Source: Saprospiraceae bacterium (GTDB taxonomy: Bacteria > Bacteroidota > Bacteroidia > Chitinophagales > Saprospiraceae). From it: a stretch of 64,000 nt of DNA. Both the position numbers and the translations under genes were made by a program. Every line of letters starts with the position of its first letter. Position 1 is the stretch's first letter. Below are positions 18,643 to 29,319 of the stretch, piece after piece. Location of the stretch: positions 40,349-104,348 of the forward strand of contig JANQHF010000073.1 in assembly GCA_028282725.1 (NCBI GenBank), written 5' to 3'. Below the pieces are notes generated by a model. That model made no database searches and was not told the DNA's origin. It was given only the letters and a program-made list of their open reading frames with translations.

Positions 18643-20680
18643 TATCAATTCACTATTCAAACCGCTTCATCTTCCCTTCTGCTTACTGATCGTCCTTTGT
18701 GACTTGTATGGTCAGACAGACACCTTGTCGATAGATACCATTTATATCTCAGCCGGGCGAGTGAGAACGACATATCTGACCGTTCCGGCTTCTGTCACAC
18801 AGATCAATCTAAAGGATCGAAACCAAAACATCTCACACTCCTCACTGCAAGAGTCCGTTAGTGAGGTGCCTGGCTTATTTGCGCTGAATGGACAAAATTT
18901 TGCACAGGATCTTAGAATTTCCATCAGGGGATTTGGCGCTCGTTCTGCGTTTGGCATCCGGGGAATAAAATTATTGATAGATGGCATCCCGGAGACTACC
19001 CCTGACGGACAAGGACAATTAGATAATATTGCCGTATCCGAGGTCTCTTCCATAGAAGTTCTGCAAGGTGCCAGTGCAGCACAATATGGAAATGCTGCTG
19101 GTGGTGTCATTGAGCTGACTACTACTGACCTGGAAGGCGATCCGGGAAGCGAGGTGTCCATTAGAACTGGTTCCTATAGTCTCCAACATTACAGGATCAG
19201 TAGTCGACTTAAGTTCGGAAGAACACGGCTCTATTTCGGGGGGGATCACATGCGTTCAGATGGATACCGCGAACATAGTAGGGTACGACAAACCAACTTG
19301 TTAGGTAAATCGAAAACGACTTTTTCTGAACATTCATCACTGACATGGCAGTTGAGCTATCTCACTAGTCCGACCGCTGAAGACCCGGGTGGTATTCATT
19401 TAGAGCAGGCCACCGATTTTCCTGCTTCAGCAAGAGATCGAAATGTTCTATTCGATGCCGGAGAATCCATTGATCACTGGAAATCTTCTTTAAAGTTCGA
19501 TCTGTCAATAAATCCAAATTTGGATTTGGACATCAGTGGTTTCTTTTCAGGGCGCAACTTTGATGGTCGTCTCCCATTTCAAAATGGTGGTGCAATCGAC
19601 TTGAGCAGGATTTATGGAGGGCAAATGACGCAATTGATCCATACCAAAATTACCGATACCTGGATCAACAAACTTTCCTTCGGGTTTGAATACTGGTCAC
19701 AACGAGATGATCGCGAACGCTTTGAAAATAATGAAGGAATCAGAGGGGCACAGACGCTTTCCCAAAATGAACGATTCAAGAATTTTGGAATCTATTTACT
19801 TGACCAGTGGTCCGGAGGGGATTGGACGCTAAAGGCCTCCTTGCGCTATGACAATAATGACATTAGTATTGAAGATAATTTTCTTTCAAATGGTGATGAC
19901 AGCGGAGAGAGAAAATTTAATTCATTTAACCAACACCTCGGTCTTCTGCGCCGGCTTGACGGTCACGCAATATTCCTCAACTACAGCACGAGTTTTGAAA
20001 CCCCTCTGCTGAGTGAATTATCGGCCAATCCCGATGGATCAGGTGGTTTTAACGCATCCCTGGAGCCCATGAAAGCAAGATCGGTAGAGCTGGGAGTAAA
20101 AGGTTTATTAAAGACTGTTCAATATGCCCTTACTCTATTTCACATTGATTCAAGAGACGAGCTTCTCCCATTTGAAATCCAGGATTTTCCGGGCCGGACT
20201 TTTTTCAGGAATGCAGGGAAGACCAGGCGTACCGGACTCGAAGCTATGTTGAGGTATAATGGATGGAAACACTTTGAAATTTCAGGGATCTATTCCATTT
20301 CGAATTTTACATTTGAAGACTATAGGGTTGAAGGTACTGATCTATCAGGATTCAGACTGCCTGGAATTCCAAGACATCAGTTTTCATCTTCCTTAACATT
20401 CCATCCGGATCCACTGTTTATCAGGATGAGCGGCCAATACTTCAGTTCACTGTTTCTGACCGATACCAACGATGTTCGGGTCGATTCCTATTCCATCTTC
20501 AATGCCCGGATGGGGTATGAAATGGCGGTACAGGATGTGGCAATGAATTTTTACATGGGATTGAATAATATCTTTTCGGAATCATACTTTGATAATGTAA
20601 GGTTAAATGCCTTCGGCAATCGATTTTATGAACCAGCCGCAAGAATAAATATAGAAGCTGGAGTTAACCTTAAATTTTAA
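18590..20680 (+). CDS. TonB-dependent outer-membrane receptor
   Basis: About 696 residues. A plug domain (SISAGRVRTTYLTVPASVTQI-like start, RISIRGFGARSAFGIRG, GASAAQYGNAAGGVIEL) is followed by a 22-strand type barrel ending in an aromatic residue (GVNLKF). It imports a ligand such as a siderophore or cobalamin using TonB energy. There is no CarboxypepD-like N domain, so it is not SusC-like. The start is uncertain: the GTG at 18590 overlaps the cytochrome gene by 53 bases, and no ATG precedes the hydrophobic signal segment (PFCLLIVLCDLYGQ), so a non-ATG start is needed in any case. Confidence 0.88.
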   Translation: MKNKSNQWLNIWTNCSNNINSLFKPLHLPFCLLIVLCDLYGQTDTLSIDTIYISAGRVRTTYLTVPASVTQINLKDRNQNISHSSLQESVSEVPGLFALNGQNFAQDLRISIRGFGARSAFGIRGIKLLIDGIPETTPDGQGQLDNIAVSEVSSIEVLQGASAAQYGNAAGGVIELTTTDLEGDPGSEVSIRTGSYSLQHYRISSRLKFGRTRLYFGGDHMRSDGYREHSRVRQTNLLGKSKTTFSEHSSLTWQLSYLTSPTAEDPGGIHLEQATDFPASARDRNVLFDAGESIDHWKSSLKFDLSINPNLDLDISGFFSGRNFDGRLPFQNGGAIDLSRIYGGQMTQLIHTKITDTWINKLSFGFEYWSQRDDRERFENNEGIRGAQTLSQNERFKNFGIYLLDQWSGGDWTLKASLRYDNNDISIEDNFLSNGDDSGERKFNSFNQHLGLLRRLDGHAIFLNYSTSFETPLLSELSANPDGSGGFNASLEPMKARSVELGVKGLLKTVQYALTLFHIDSRDELLPFEIQDFPGRTFFRNAGKTRRTGLEAMLRYNGWKHFEISGIYSISNFTFEDYRVEGTDLSGFRLPGIPRHQFSSSLTFHPDPLFIRMSGQYFSSLFLTDTNDVRVDSYSIFNARMGYEMAVQDVAMNFYMGLNNIFSESYFDNVRLNAFGNRFYEPAARINIEAGVNLKF

Positions 20681-20839
20681 ACACAGACCTGAATTTTGAT
20701 GTCAGAATTTTCCTTTATTACCCATGGAGGTTCAATTTGATTTCAGGAAGTTGAGATGATAGTGGAGGAATCTAATTCTTTGCTCTTTTTTCCAACCATT
20801 TTCTTCTATCTTGACACTACAACTTTCTACGCTGATACG

Positions 20840-20860
20840 TAATGATATATAGCATCATTA
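20840..20860. promoter_or_regulatory. Inverted repeat in the susC-like leader
   Basis: TAATGAT and ATCATTA form a 7-bp inverted repeat around a 7-nt spacer, 27 bp before the SusC-like ATG. It could be an operator or leader hairpin; being AT-rich it could also be chance. Confidence 0.3.
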
Positions 20861-20887
20861 CTCTTAATTAATAACATAACAAACATT

Positions 20888-23800
20888 ATGAAAAGACTAT
20901 TGGTAAGTTTATTTTTTTCATCTCTGACTTTGGTGCTCGGGGCACAGGTATCTGTTTCCGGTATCGTCACGGATCAGACAGGAAGTCCACTGATCGGTGT
21001 GAATATACTGGAGTCAGGGACTTCCAATGGAACCATTTCCGATATTGATGGTTCTTACTCAATCACCGTTGCTAATGGAGCAACGTTGACGTTTAGCTTC
21101 ACAGGAATGAAGACCATTGATGAATTGGTCGCAGGCCGTACATCAATTGATGTAATAATGGCGGAGGATGCGGCCCTCCTGGATGAAGTGATTGTTTCCG
21201 CCCTTGGTTTTAAAGTGAAGAAGGACGAGACAGGGTCTACGGCATCCGTTGTCAAACCGGACGATATTTATCGATCTGGTGAAAATACTTTGTTAAATTC
21301 ACTGGGGGCTAAAGCTTCAAATGTCCAGATCTCGAGGTCAAACGGTGACCCCGGTGCAGGTGCAACTATTCGTATTCGCGGTGCCAACAGTATCTCCGGT
21401 TCTTCCAATCCCCTGATCATACTTGATGGAGTACCAATTGCTAATAACACGCAATACGGTGGTGGAAATAATGCAACTGGCGGAAGAACGGGAGGAACCT
21501 CTCAGCAATCCCGGCTGAATGACTTGAATCCTGCCGATATTGAATCCGTTCAGATTCTGAAAGGAGCTTCCGCTGCAGCCCTTTGGGGATCGCGAGCTTC
21601 GAATGGTGTGTTGGTTATTACTACCAAGGAGGGAAGCCTCGGAAAGCCTAAAATCAGTTATAAGATAACCAAATCCTTTGATGAGGTCAACCAGCGATAC
21701 GAACTCCAGGATGTTTGGGGGCAGGGAAGAGCTGGAAGCTATTCACCTACCCGAGCTGAAGCCTGGGGCGATTATATTCCCGACCGATCCGGGGGTGCCG
21801 ATGTTGTAGATCAGGGTGGACAATACTTTGAAGCTGAAGATGGCACCCGGTACTACCCGATAGACGAAAAGAATTCCAGAGAAACTTTCAACGATAGTAA
21901 TTGGGACGGAGTGTTCCAAACCGGTGGATTCTTACAGCATGATTTGAGTATCAGCGGAGGTACTGATAAGTCGACTTACTTCTTTAGCATGGGTAGAATG
22001 GACCAGGAAGGCATAATACGAGAAAGTTTTTACGATCGTACCAATGTTCGATTAAACAACAAATTCTTCTTTACCGATTGGTTGACAATGTCTTCAAAGG
22101 CAGCATTTACCAATTCACAGTCCAACCGGATTCAACAGAGTTCGAATACAGCAGGCTTACTTCTGGGTCTGTTAAGAACGCCACCCGATTTTAATCAGGA
22201 GGATTATATTGGAACGTACTTCAACAATGGCGGTGAAGCTTTTCCATTGAGACACCGCTCCTATAGAAGGTACCTTGGAAACAACACAAATCCAATCTAT
22301 AACAATCCGCTATGGACCATCTTCGAACAAGATGCTACTACCAAGGTGAATCGTTTTATCATGTCAGCAGAAATCGATATTACGCCTACCGATTTTATGA
22401 ATATCACTTTGAGAGGTGGAGTGGATACATATGATGACAAGAGAGCCTATTTTTTCCCGATTGGGTCCGCAGGGGGCAGGGTGAATGGCTGGTTCACAGA
22501 GGATATTCTGGGTAGACAGGAACTCAACTTTGATGCCATTGCCAGAGCCAACTTTGACCTTACGGATGACATAGGTCTGGTGGCTAGTGTCGGATGGAAT
22601 ATTAACGATCGCAGGTTAACTTCGAACACAGCCGAAATCATTGGCTTCCTTGTCAACGCCCGAAAGCAAACAACGGATTTAAATACAGCAGCGGAATCTT
22701 CAACTGTTGCAAATTCAAAAACGAATTTGAGATCAAATCGTGGTTATGGCACATTGGGCTTTGACATCTTGGATAAAATCTTCATTAATGCTTCAGGAGC
22801 CATTGAAGCTGCATCTACAGTTTCGAAGAACTTCTTCTACCCTGCTGTTGACGTAGCATACCAATTGATTGAACCCAACAACATTAATAACTCTACAATC
22901 AGTTTTGCAAAAGTTCGTGCATCCTGGGGTAAGGTGGGCATAGCTCCACCTGCTCACGCTGCTCAGACACTGGCTGAAGGAGGATTTTCATATTCCACAT
23001 ATAGTGATCCACTGAGTATAGGATTATTCGGAGGGGGTTTCCGATTGGATGATGACAGGGGTAATCCGGACCTCGAGCCCGAAATCAAAACAGAGTGGGA
23101 AATTGGAGCCGACTTAAGATTCTTCCAGGATCGTCTTGCTTTGGGAATGACTTATTACCAAAATGATATTGAAGGAATTATCATTCGTACTGACCTGACT
23201 CCTTCCTTTGGGTTTGATACACAAATATCAAATGCCGCTTCCATGGAGAACAAAGGATTTGAGTGGGATTTGGACTATTCAGTCTTTAATAATGGCGATT
23301 GGAATATTGGCGTATATGCCAACTGGGCTACAAATGACAACCTCGTTACAAGTTTGGCAGGAACGGAAACTATTGACCTTTCAGGAGGATCCGTTAGTTC
23401 CAGGGCAATTGCCGGACAACCCCTTGGAACTCTTTTCGGTACAGGCTCAGTAACGGATGAGGCAGGAAACTTTGTTTTGAATGACGATGGATTCCCGATG
23501 ACCACTCCCAGCCCTATTGTATTGGGAGATCCTAACCCGGATTGGCGGGGAGGTTTTGGTATTCGGGTTAATTTCAAGGGATTCGCATTCAATGCACTAT
23601 TGGAGCACTCACAGGGAGGTGTGTTCATGCCAAGAACACTGCACGTTTTGAATCGTTTCGGAACCACTCAGGTGACCGCAACTCGACAGACATTGACACA
23701 GGATCTCGTGAACTATTCTGGAAACACAATTCCGTCCGGAACGACAGTGAGAGGGAATATTATGGATTTCGGTGGAGGACCTGTACTACTGGATGAGACA

Positions 23801-24112
23801 TGGTACCGTACAGGAATCGGTGGAGGATTTGGTGATAACCAGGCCTATAACTTCTCCTTATTCGATGCCACATTCTCAAGGTTGAGAGAATTGTCACTGG
23901 GTTACACATTACAGTCCGAAGCATTTACCGAAAAGACAAAGTTGGGCTCTGTGACTTTTTCTGTCACCGGTAGAAATATTTTCCTGTGGGATAATATTCC
24001 GGGAGTCGATCCGGAGATCAATCAGACCGGCGTCGGAAACGGACTGGGATTGGATTACTTCACGAATCCGAGTACCCGTTCCGTCTTATTCTCAATATCT
24101 GTTAACTACTAA
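20888..24112 (+). CDS. SusC/RagA-family TonB-linked outer-membrane transporter
   Basis: 1,074 residues. Signal peptide (SLTLVLGAQ), a CarboxypepD-regulatory-like domain (about 22-95; VSGIVTDQTGSPLIGVNI), a TonB-box-like LDEVIVSALGF, a plug with IRIRGANSISGSSNPLIILDGVPI and GASAAALWGSRASNGVLVITTK, then a large barrel ending in LFSISVNY. It pairs with the SusD-like lipoprotein 11 bp downstream to capture and import oligomers. No glycosidase, peptidase or anti-sigma regulator lies beside the pair, so the substrate class is open; peptide- or glycan-specific pairs look alike at this level. Confidence 0.95.
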   Translation: MKRLLVSLFFSSLTLVLGAQVSVSGIVTDQTGSPLIGVNILESGTSNGTISDIDGSYSITVANGATLTFSFTGMKTIDELVAGRTSIDVIMAEDAALLDEVIVSALGFKVKKDETGSTASVVKPDDIYRSGENTLLNSLGAKASNVQISRSNGDPGAGATIRIRGANSISGSSNPLIILDGVPIANNTQYGGGNNATGGRTGGTSQQSRLNDLNPADIESVQILKGASAAALWGSRASNGVLVITTKEGSLGKPKISYKITKSFDEVNQRYELQDVWGQGRAGSYSPTRAEAWGDYIPDRSGGADVVDQGGQYFEAEDGTRYYPIDEKNSRETFNDSNWDGVFQTGGFLQHDLSISGGTDKSTYFFSMGRMDQEGIIRESFYDRTNVRLNNKFFFTDWLTMSSKAAFTNSQSNRIQQSSNTAGLLLGLLRTPPDFNQEDYIGTYFNNGGEAFPLRHRSYRRYLGNNTNPIYNNPLWTIFEQDATTKVNRFIMSAEIDITPTDFMNITLRGGVDTYDDKRAYFFPIGSAGGRVNGWFTEDILGRQELNFDAIARANFDLTDDIGLVASVGWNINDRRLTSNTAEIIGFLVNARKQTTDLNTAAESSTVANSKTNLRSNRGYGTLGFDILDKIFINASGAIEAASTVSKNFFYPAVDVAYQLIEPNNINNSTISFAKVRASWGKVGIAPPAHAAQTLAEGGFSYSTYSDPLSIGLFGGGFRLDDDRGNPDLEPEIKTEWEIGADLRFFQDRLALGMTYYQNDIEGIIIRTDLTPSFGFDTQISNAASMENKGFEWDLDYSVFNNGDWNIGVYANWATNDNLVTSLAGTETIDLSGGSVSSRAIAGQPLGTLFGTGSVTDEAGNFVLNDDGFPMTTPSPIVLGDPNPDWRGGFGIRVNFKGFAFNALLEHSQGGVFMPRTLHVLNRFGTTQVTATRQTLTQDLVNYSGNTIPSGTTVRGNIMDFGGGPVLLDETWYRTGIGGGFGDNQAYNFSLFDATFSRLRELSLGYTLQSEAFTEKTKLGSVTFSVTGRNIFLWDNIPGVDPEINQTGVGNGLGLDYFTNPSTRSVLFSISVNY

Positions 24113-24123
24113 ATCTGAAGGAA

Positions 24124-25542
24124 ATGAAAAATATATTTAAAAGTTCAATATTAATTATTGCCCTTTTGGCCACTTCCTGCCAGGATTTAGTCGAAGGGAT
24201 TAATGACAATCCAAATAAGATCACTATTGAGGATGTAGATCCTACATTGTTCCTGACTGGTGCAATGTTGGCTAATACCTCTGCACAAGCGGGGCATTTG
24301 AATCGAATTGCCGGCATGTATAGTGGTCAGCTAACCGGGTTGAGTTCCTTGTATTCAAATATCTATGGTTATTCACTTTCCACTGCCGAATCCGTGGGGA
24401 CATGGAGTCGTATTTATATAGGAATAATCCCCAATGTCCGTCATATAAGGGAGCAATTGCCCGGCGATGCATTGATGCAAGGTATATGTAAGGTGCTCGA
24501 AGCCCATGCAGTAAGTACAGGTGCTTCTCTGTTTGGAGACATGCCTTATTCAGAAGTGAATAACGAAGAAATTGATGATCCCCGGTTTGACAGCCAGATG
24601 GACGTATTGAATGCTGTTCTGGCCCTACTGGATAGTGCGATTTCAGATTTGAGTGGTGCCTCGAGCAGAAACTTGGATGAGGACATCTATTTTGAGGGCG
24701 ATGCGGACAAATGGCTCGCAGTCGCCAATACACTGAAGGCACGCAATCTCATGCACATGAGAGATTACAGTGGTGCATATAGCGCGGCACAACAGGGAAT
24801 ATCCGATTTCAGCGGAAACATGAGACATATTCCAAGAGGAGATGCCAATGTAGCGGAGGGAGACAAAAACCTATTCTGGACAATATTGGAGGGATCGAGG
24901 ACTGGTGATATAGGTAGCGCAGGTAGCTATCTGGCAGACTTGTTGGATCCAGCTTCAGAAATTTATAGAGGCAATGCTAAAACCGACGAGACTGCTCGAG
25001 GCATGTATAATTTCATTTTTGAAACAGGTGGGGCTGATAATTTGGGAGTCATTGAGCAATTCGAACCGATGAACCTGGTGAGCTTTGAAGAGAATCATCT
25101 CATCCTCGCTGAAGCAGGTGCAAGGACTTCAGGTTTTACAACGGGATTGCAGCACTTGAATGAATTCAGAGCCTGGTTGAATACCGGAGGACGTTTGAAT
25201 GATAACTTTTCCGGTGAGCCGTTCTTATACGAAGCGTATGATGCTGCAGATTTTGATCCGGGAGGAATGGAAAATGCAGATAATATCGCAGCGGATCGTG
25301 CCCTTCTGAGAGAAATTATAGAAGAGCGGTATGTATCAGGATTCGGTCAATTCATGCCATATGACGATGCGAGAAGACTAAGAAAGGGTGATAATGACTT
25401 ATCCGTTCCTTTCCCATTGAATGTACCTGCTGCTTCACAACATCCTGAAAGAATGCCTTATTCTGATGACGAATTGAACACCAATTCGAATGCTCCATCT
25501 GAGGATCCTGGCATTTTTGTCAAGACGGAAGTGAATCAATAA
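24124..25542 (+). CDS. SusD/RagB-family surface lipoprotein
   Basis: 472 residues with a lipoprotein signal (LLATSC, Cys19). The helical TPR-like SusD fold is indicated by GINDNPNKITIEDVDPTLFLTGAML near the start, repeated helical segments with KARNLMHMRDYSGAYSAAQQG, and the C-terminal YVSGFGQFMPYDDARRLRKGDN region; this is closest to the SusD-like_2 branch. It caps the SusC-like barrel on the cell surface and binds substrate. A strong terminator follows, closing a two-gene operon. Confidence 0.92.
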   Translation: MKNIFKSSILIIALLATSCQDLVEGINDNPNKITIEDVDPTLFLTGAMLANTSAQAGHLNRIAGMYSGQLTGLSSLYSNIYGYSLSTAESVGTWSRIYIGIIPNVRHIREQLPGDALMQGICKVLEAHAVSTGASLFGDMPYSEVNNEEIDDPRFDSQMDVLNAVLALLDSAISDLSGASSRNLDEDIYFEGDADKWLAVANTLKARNLMHMRDYSGAYSAAQQGISDFSGNMRHIPRGDANVAEGDKNLFWTILEGSRTGDIGSAGSYLADLLDPASEIYRGNAKTDETARGMYNFIFETGGADNLGVIEQFEPMNLVSFEENHLILAEAGARTSGFTTGLQHLNEFRAWLNTGGRLNDNFSGEPFLYEAYDAADFDPGGMENADNIAADRALLREIIEERYVSGFGQFMPYDDARRLRKGDNDLSVPFPLNVPAASQHPERMPYSDDELNTNSNAPSEDPGIFVKTEVNQ

Positions 25543-25564
25543 GATAATCGATGCAAATCATTCA

Positions 25565-25597
25565 GAAGCCTTTCATTTTATGAGAGGCTTCTTTTTT
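25565..25597 (+). terminator. Rho-independent terminator after susCD-like pair
   Basis: GAAGCCTTTCAT and ATGAGAGGCTTC form a 12-bp stem (one G-U pair) with a TTT loop, followed by TTTTTT. It lies 22 bp after the SusD-like stop codon and separates that operon from the next. Confidence 0.9.
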
Positions 25598-25682
25598 AAA
25601 ATGAACTGTAATTCTTTGGTCTTGCCAAATCACGACAATTTTCCCTACCTTAAAAACTCGGGAATTCGGATGACCTGATCAT

Positions 25683-26447
25683 ATGAGAGCTCTTTACGTC
25701 TTAATATTCCTCTTTGTTATTACTTCCTGTTTCAGTCAGGCAGACAATTCAAAAAAAGTTCTGTTTGTCGGAAACAGTTATACGTATTTCTGGAATTTGC
25801 CCCAAGTAATAGAGCATCTTGCGGAAAGCCAGGATATCCCTCTGATCGCCCGTCAATCAACAGCCGGGGGAGCACATCTTGGTCATCATTGGACAGGAGC
25901 ACGTGATCTCGATACCTACAACCTGATTAAAAATGGCAATTGGGATTATGTGGTCTTGCAGGATCATAGTCTGAGAACGATAGAAGCACTGGACAGTTTG
26001 ATAAAATATGTTGAGCTATGGAGTGATGTGATCCGCGAAAGTCAGGCTGAGCCCGTGCTATATATGACCTGGCCAAGGGCGTTTAATCCGCTCATGATTG
26101 AGAAGATTTCTTCAGGTTATCGGGAAGCGGGCCGGGGAGAAGGTCTGATCGTTGTGCCAGTGGGAGAAACGTGGTCTTTGGCGAGGGAGCTCAGGCCCGA
26201 AATAAATATTTATGACCCTGATGGAAGTCATCCTTCTCCACTGGGGACTTACCTCACAGCTTGTGTCTTTTTTAGAGCATTGACGGGACAATCACCATCC
26301 GGCCTTCCCGCCAGGCTGACCACAACGGATAGGAATGGAGAGAAGCTCTATCTTATGATCGTGCCACCAGACGATGCACGGTTTTGTCATGATGTGGTAG
26401 AATCAATATTTTCAAATTGTCTAAATTGTAAAATTGAAACAGACTAA
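25683..26447 (+). CDS. SGNH/GDSL-type hydrolase lipoprotein
   Basis: 254 residues. N-terminal signal with a lipobox-like ITSC (Cys16). The SGNH blocks are visible: VGNSYT with nucleophile Ser32 at block I, a Gly-rich block II (STAGGAHLGHH), VVLQDHS as block III, and DGSHPSPLGTYL with the Asp-His of block V. Related Bacteroidota proteins are annotated DUF4886 or SGNH esterases that act on carbohydrate or lipid esters; the substrate here is unknown. Its TAA overlaps the next ATG (TAATG), so translation of the sortilin-like protein is coupled. Confidence 0.8.
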   Translation: MRALYVLIFLFVITSCFSQADNSKKVLFVGNSYTYFWNLPQVIEHLAESQDIPLIARQSTAGGAHLGHHWTGARDLDTYNLIKNGNWDYVVLQDHSLRTIEALDSLIKYVELWSDVIRESQAEPVLYMTWPRAFNPLMIEKISSGYREAGRGEGLIVVPVGETWSLARELRPEINIYDPDGSHPSPLGTYLTACVFFRALTGQSPSGLPARLTTTDRNGEKLYLMIVPPDDARFCHDVVESIFSNCLNCKIETD

Positions 26448-29308
26448 TGTTTGATATGAGAAAATGTATTAAGTTTTTCGCAATAGCCACTGGCCTATTG
26501 GTCTACCCCCTGGAAAGTTATAGTCAGGATTTACTTGGTAATTTGAAATTTCGCAATATCGGTCCTGCCAACCAGGGAGGGAGGATCGTGGATATTGAAG
26601 CTCATACTGATGATTTTACAAAAGTCTATGTGGCAACCGGGTCCGGAGGGATTTGGAAATCCGAAAATGCAGGCACTACATGGAAGCCGATTTTTGATGA
26701 TTATGAGACAGCCTCCATTGGAGATATTGCTTTGGATCCATCGAATGAACAAGTAATTTGGGTTGGAACCGGGGAAGCGAATAATCGCAATAGTGTTTCA
26801 TGGGGGAATGGTGTTTATAAATCCGTTGACGGGGGAGCATCATTTGAACGAACCGGTCTCGAGTCCACACATCAAATCGCAAGGGTGCTTGTTCATCCCG
26901 ATAATTCTGAAGATGTATGTGTTTGTGCCATAGGCCATTTATGGGGATATTCAGGGGACCGTGGATTATTTCATACAAAGGATGGAGGAACCTCCTGGAG
27001 CAAACATACCAATGGTTTGCCAGATGATGGAAAAACCGGTTGTATCGACCTCGTCAGGGACCCGCAGAATCCTGAAGTGCTGTACGCTGCGTTTTATCAC
27101 CGGCTTAGAAAACCCTGGCATTTTCATAGTGGAGGCGGAGAAGGGGGTATCTATAAAAGTACGGATGGTGGCCAATCGTGGTCAAAGCTGACCAACGGCT
27201 TACCCGGAGGTCCAACGGGGAGAATTGGCCTGGCAATTTATCAAGGTAACTCCAACATCCTTATGGCCATTGTTGAGGCTGAACGTTCAGAATCATTGGA
27301 CAACCCCGGAAGCGGTATCTATCGTACAGAAGATGGTGGAGATACATGGCAATACGTCAATACTTATAATAATCGTCCCTTCTATTACAGTCAGATCAGG
27401 ATCAATCCTCATGACGATCAGAGGGTATATATTCTGACAACTACTTTCAGGGTATCTGAAGATGGAGGCACTACCTTGAGCGATGGGAGTGCTGACCGGG
27501 AAGTCCATGGAGATTTTCATGCCATGTGGCTCGACCCCTCCTATCAGGACCGCTATTACCTTGGGGCAGACAAAGGACTATCCATTACACATGATCACGG
27601 CAAGGGATTTCAGTTATTGGATAATTTGCCGATTGCGCAGTATTACCGGATCAACTATGATATGAGAGATCCCTATTATGTCTATGGGGGATTACAGGAT
27701 AATGGTTCGTATGCTACGGCCAGTTTTAGCAGGGACGCACGAGGGATACTCAATGATGACAATTGGAAAATGCATTGGGGAGATGGCCAGGACGCGGCAT
27801 TCAACCCGTTTGACCATACGGATGGGTATTCTTCTACGGAAAATGGAAACTATTTTAAATACAATCCTGACACCCGGGAGATCAGAAGAATCAGCCCAAC
27901 CTCCGCAAATACGATCAACCATAAAGATTACTTTCCCGATACGATTACTGATCTGAGATCAGCTATACGGTTTAACTGGTCTGCACCTTTGATCCTTTCT
28001 TCCCATGATCCCTCCACGGTTTATGTAGCGGGTAATCACGTATACAAATCGATTGATCAAGGAGATTCCTGGCAAATCATAAGCCCGGATCTCAGCACCA
28101 ACGATCCGGTTATGCGCAAACAGGGCGTTAGTGGTGGAATTACTCCGGACAATACAGGTGCTGAAACTCATTGCAGTGTTTATGCATTATCCGTTTCGGA
28201 AATTTCTGACCAAATCATTTGGGCCGGGACGGATGATGGAAATATTCAGATCACCAAAGATGGAGGCTTGCATTGGGAAAATGTCCGAAATAATTTGTTT
28301 GGTGTACCTGAAGGAATTTGGGTCAGTCGTGTGGAAGCTTCTAAGTTCAGCCCAGGTCGGGTATACGTGACCTTTGATGGGCATCGAAGTGATAACAATG
28401 GTACCTGGGTATACAAATCTGAAGACTTTGGACAAACATGGGAAAAGATCACAGAGGGGATTTCGGCCGGTGAAAGCGTCCGTGTGATCAGGGAGGACCT
28501 TGTCAATCCTGATCTCTTGTTCATTGGAACGGAGACGGGTGTCTGGTATTCTTTGAACAGGGGTTCATCCTGGGTTCGAATGAAACATGGCCTTCCTACA
28601 GTTTCAGTGTATGACATAAAAATTCATCCAAGAGAAAATGACCTCATCATCGGCACTCATGGCAGAAGTCTTTGGATCATGGATGATATTTCTCCATTAC
28701 AACAGCTGACCCAAAGTGTTCGCAATTCAACATTTCACCTGTTCGAGCAGGAGCCTGCTACGCTATGGCACAATGTGAGCAGGGGAGGACAACGAGGTCA
28801 TTTTTTATACGCAGGTGAGAATCCTGCTTACATTCAGAACACTTCCGATGTCCCCAGGGCAGGTTTTGAGAGCCTGGTGCCTATTACCTTTTATTCCGGA
28901 AGTGATGCTGAAACCATGCAACTTGCCATCCGTTCAAATTCCGGTCTTGAGGCAAAGATGGAACTCCCGGTTCACCAGGGAATAAACCGGTTTTACTGGA
29001 ATCGGGAGTTTGATGCACAAGAGTATACATCGGAAGAACAGGCTTCCATAGAAAACTTGTTGGAGGAGCTGATGAAGACCAATTTATCGTCCTACTTCAG
29101 AAGGCTTTATAACAGGTTTATGAATGCGGATACATCGAAGGAAAAAAGAAGAATATTATCTCCGCTCACATCCAGTTATCGAGGAGGTGCTGTGCCAGTA
29201 AAATATGGGATTCAGAAAGCAGGAGCAGGTGTATATACGATTGAGTTGTCAGTAGAGGGAGAAGTGCAAAGAGGAAGTGTTAGAATCGTAAATGATATTT
29301 TGAAATAG
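26447..29308 (+). CDS. Sortilin/VPS10-like beta-propeller secreted protein
   Basis: 953 residues. A signal peptide (cleavage near ESYSQD) is followed by tandem BNR/Asp-box repeats of the type SxDxGxTW (WKSENAGTTW, YKSVDGGASF, YRTEDGGDTW, YKSIDQGDSW, YKSEDFGQTW) that build one or two large propellers (about 30-760). The last 190 residues hold a beta domain and a helical segment without a recognised family. Such proteins are annotated as glycosyl hydrolase or sortilin N-terminal domain, but no sialidase catalytic set is apparent, so binding or scaffolding is as likely as catalysis. It shares one base with the SGNH gene. Confidence 0.85.
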   Translation: MFDMRKCIKFFAIATGLLVYPLESYSQDLLGNLKFRNIGPANQGGRIVDIEAHTDDFTKVYVATGSGGIWKSENAGTTWKPIFDDYETASIGDIALDPSNEQVIWVGTGEANNRNSVSWGNGVYKSVDGGASFERTGLESTHQIARVLVHPDNSEDVCVCAIGHLWGYSGDRGLFHTKDGGTSWSKHTNGLPDDGKTGCIDLVRDPQNPEVLYAAFYHRLRKPWHFHSGGGEGGIYKSTDGGQSWSKLTNGLPGGPTGRIGLAIYQGNSNILMAIVEAERSESLDNPGSGIYRTEDGGDTWQYVNTYNNRPFYYSQIRINPHDDQRVYILTTTFRVSEDGGTTLSDGSADREVHGDFHAMWLDPSYQDRYYLGADKGLSITHDHGKGFQLLDNLPIAQYYRINYDMRDPYYVYGGLQDNGSYATASFSRDARGILNDDNWKMHWGDGQDAAFNPFDHTDGYSSTENGNYFKYNPDTREIRRISPTSANTINHKDYFPDTITDLRSAIRFNWSAPLILSSHDPSTVYVAGNHVYKSIDQGDSWQIISPDLSTNDPVMRKQGVSGGITPDNTGAETHCSVYALSVSEISDQIIWAGTDDGNIQITKDGGLHWENVRNNLFGVPEGIWVSRVEASKFSPGRVYVTFDGHRSDNNGTWVYKSEDFGQTWEKITEGISAGESVRVIREDLVNPDLLFIGTETGVWYSLNRGSSWVRMKHGLPTVSVYDIKIHPRENDLIIGTHGRSLWIMDDISPLQQLTQSVRNSTFHLFEQEPATLWHNVSRGGQRGHFLYAGENPAYIQNTSDVPRAGFESLVPITFYSGSDAETMQLAIRSNSGLEAKMELPVHQGINRFYWNREFDAQEYTSEEQASIENLLEELMKTNLSSYFRRLYNRFMNADTSKEKRRILSPLTSSYRGGAVPVKYGIQKAGAGVYTIELSVEGEVQRGSVRIVNDILK

Positions 29309-29319
29309 ATTTGACCTGG

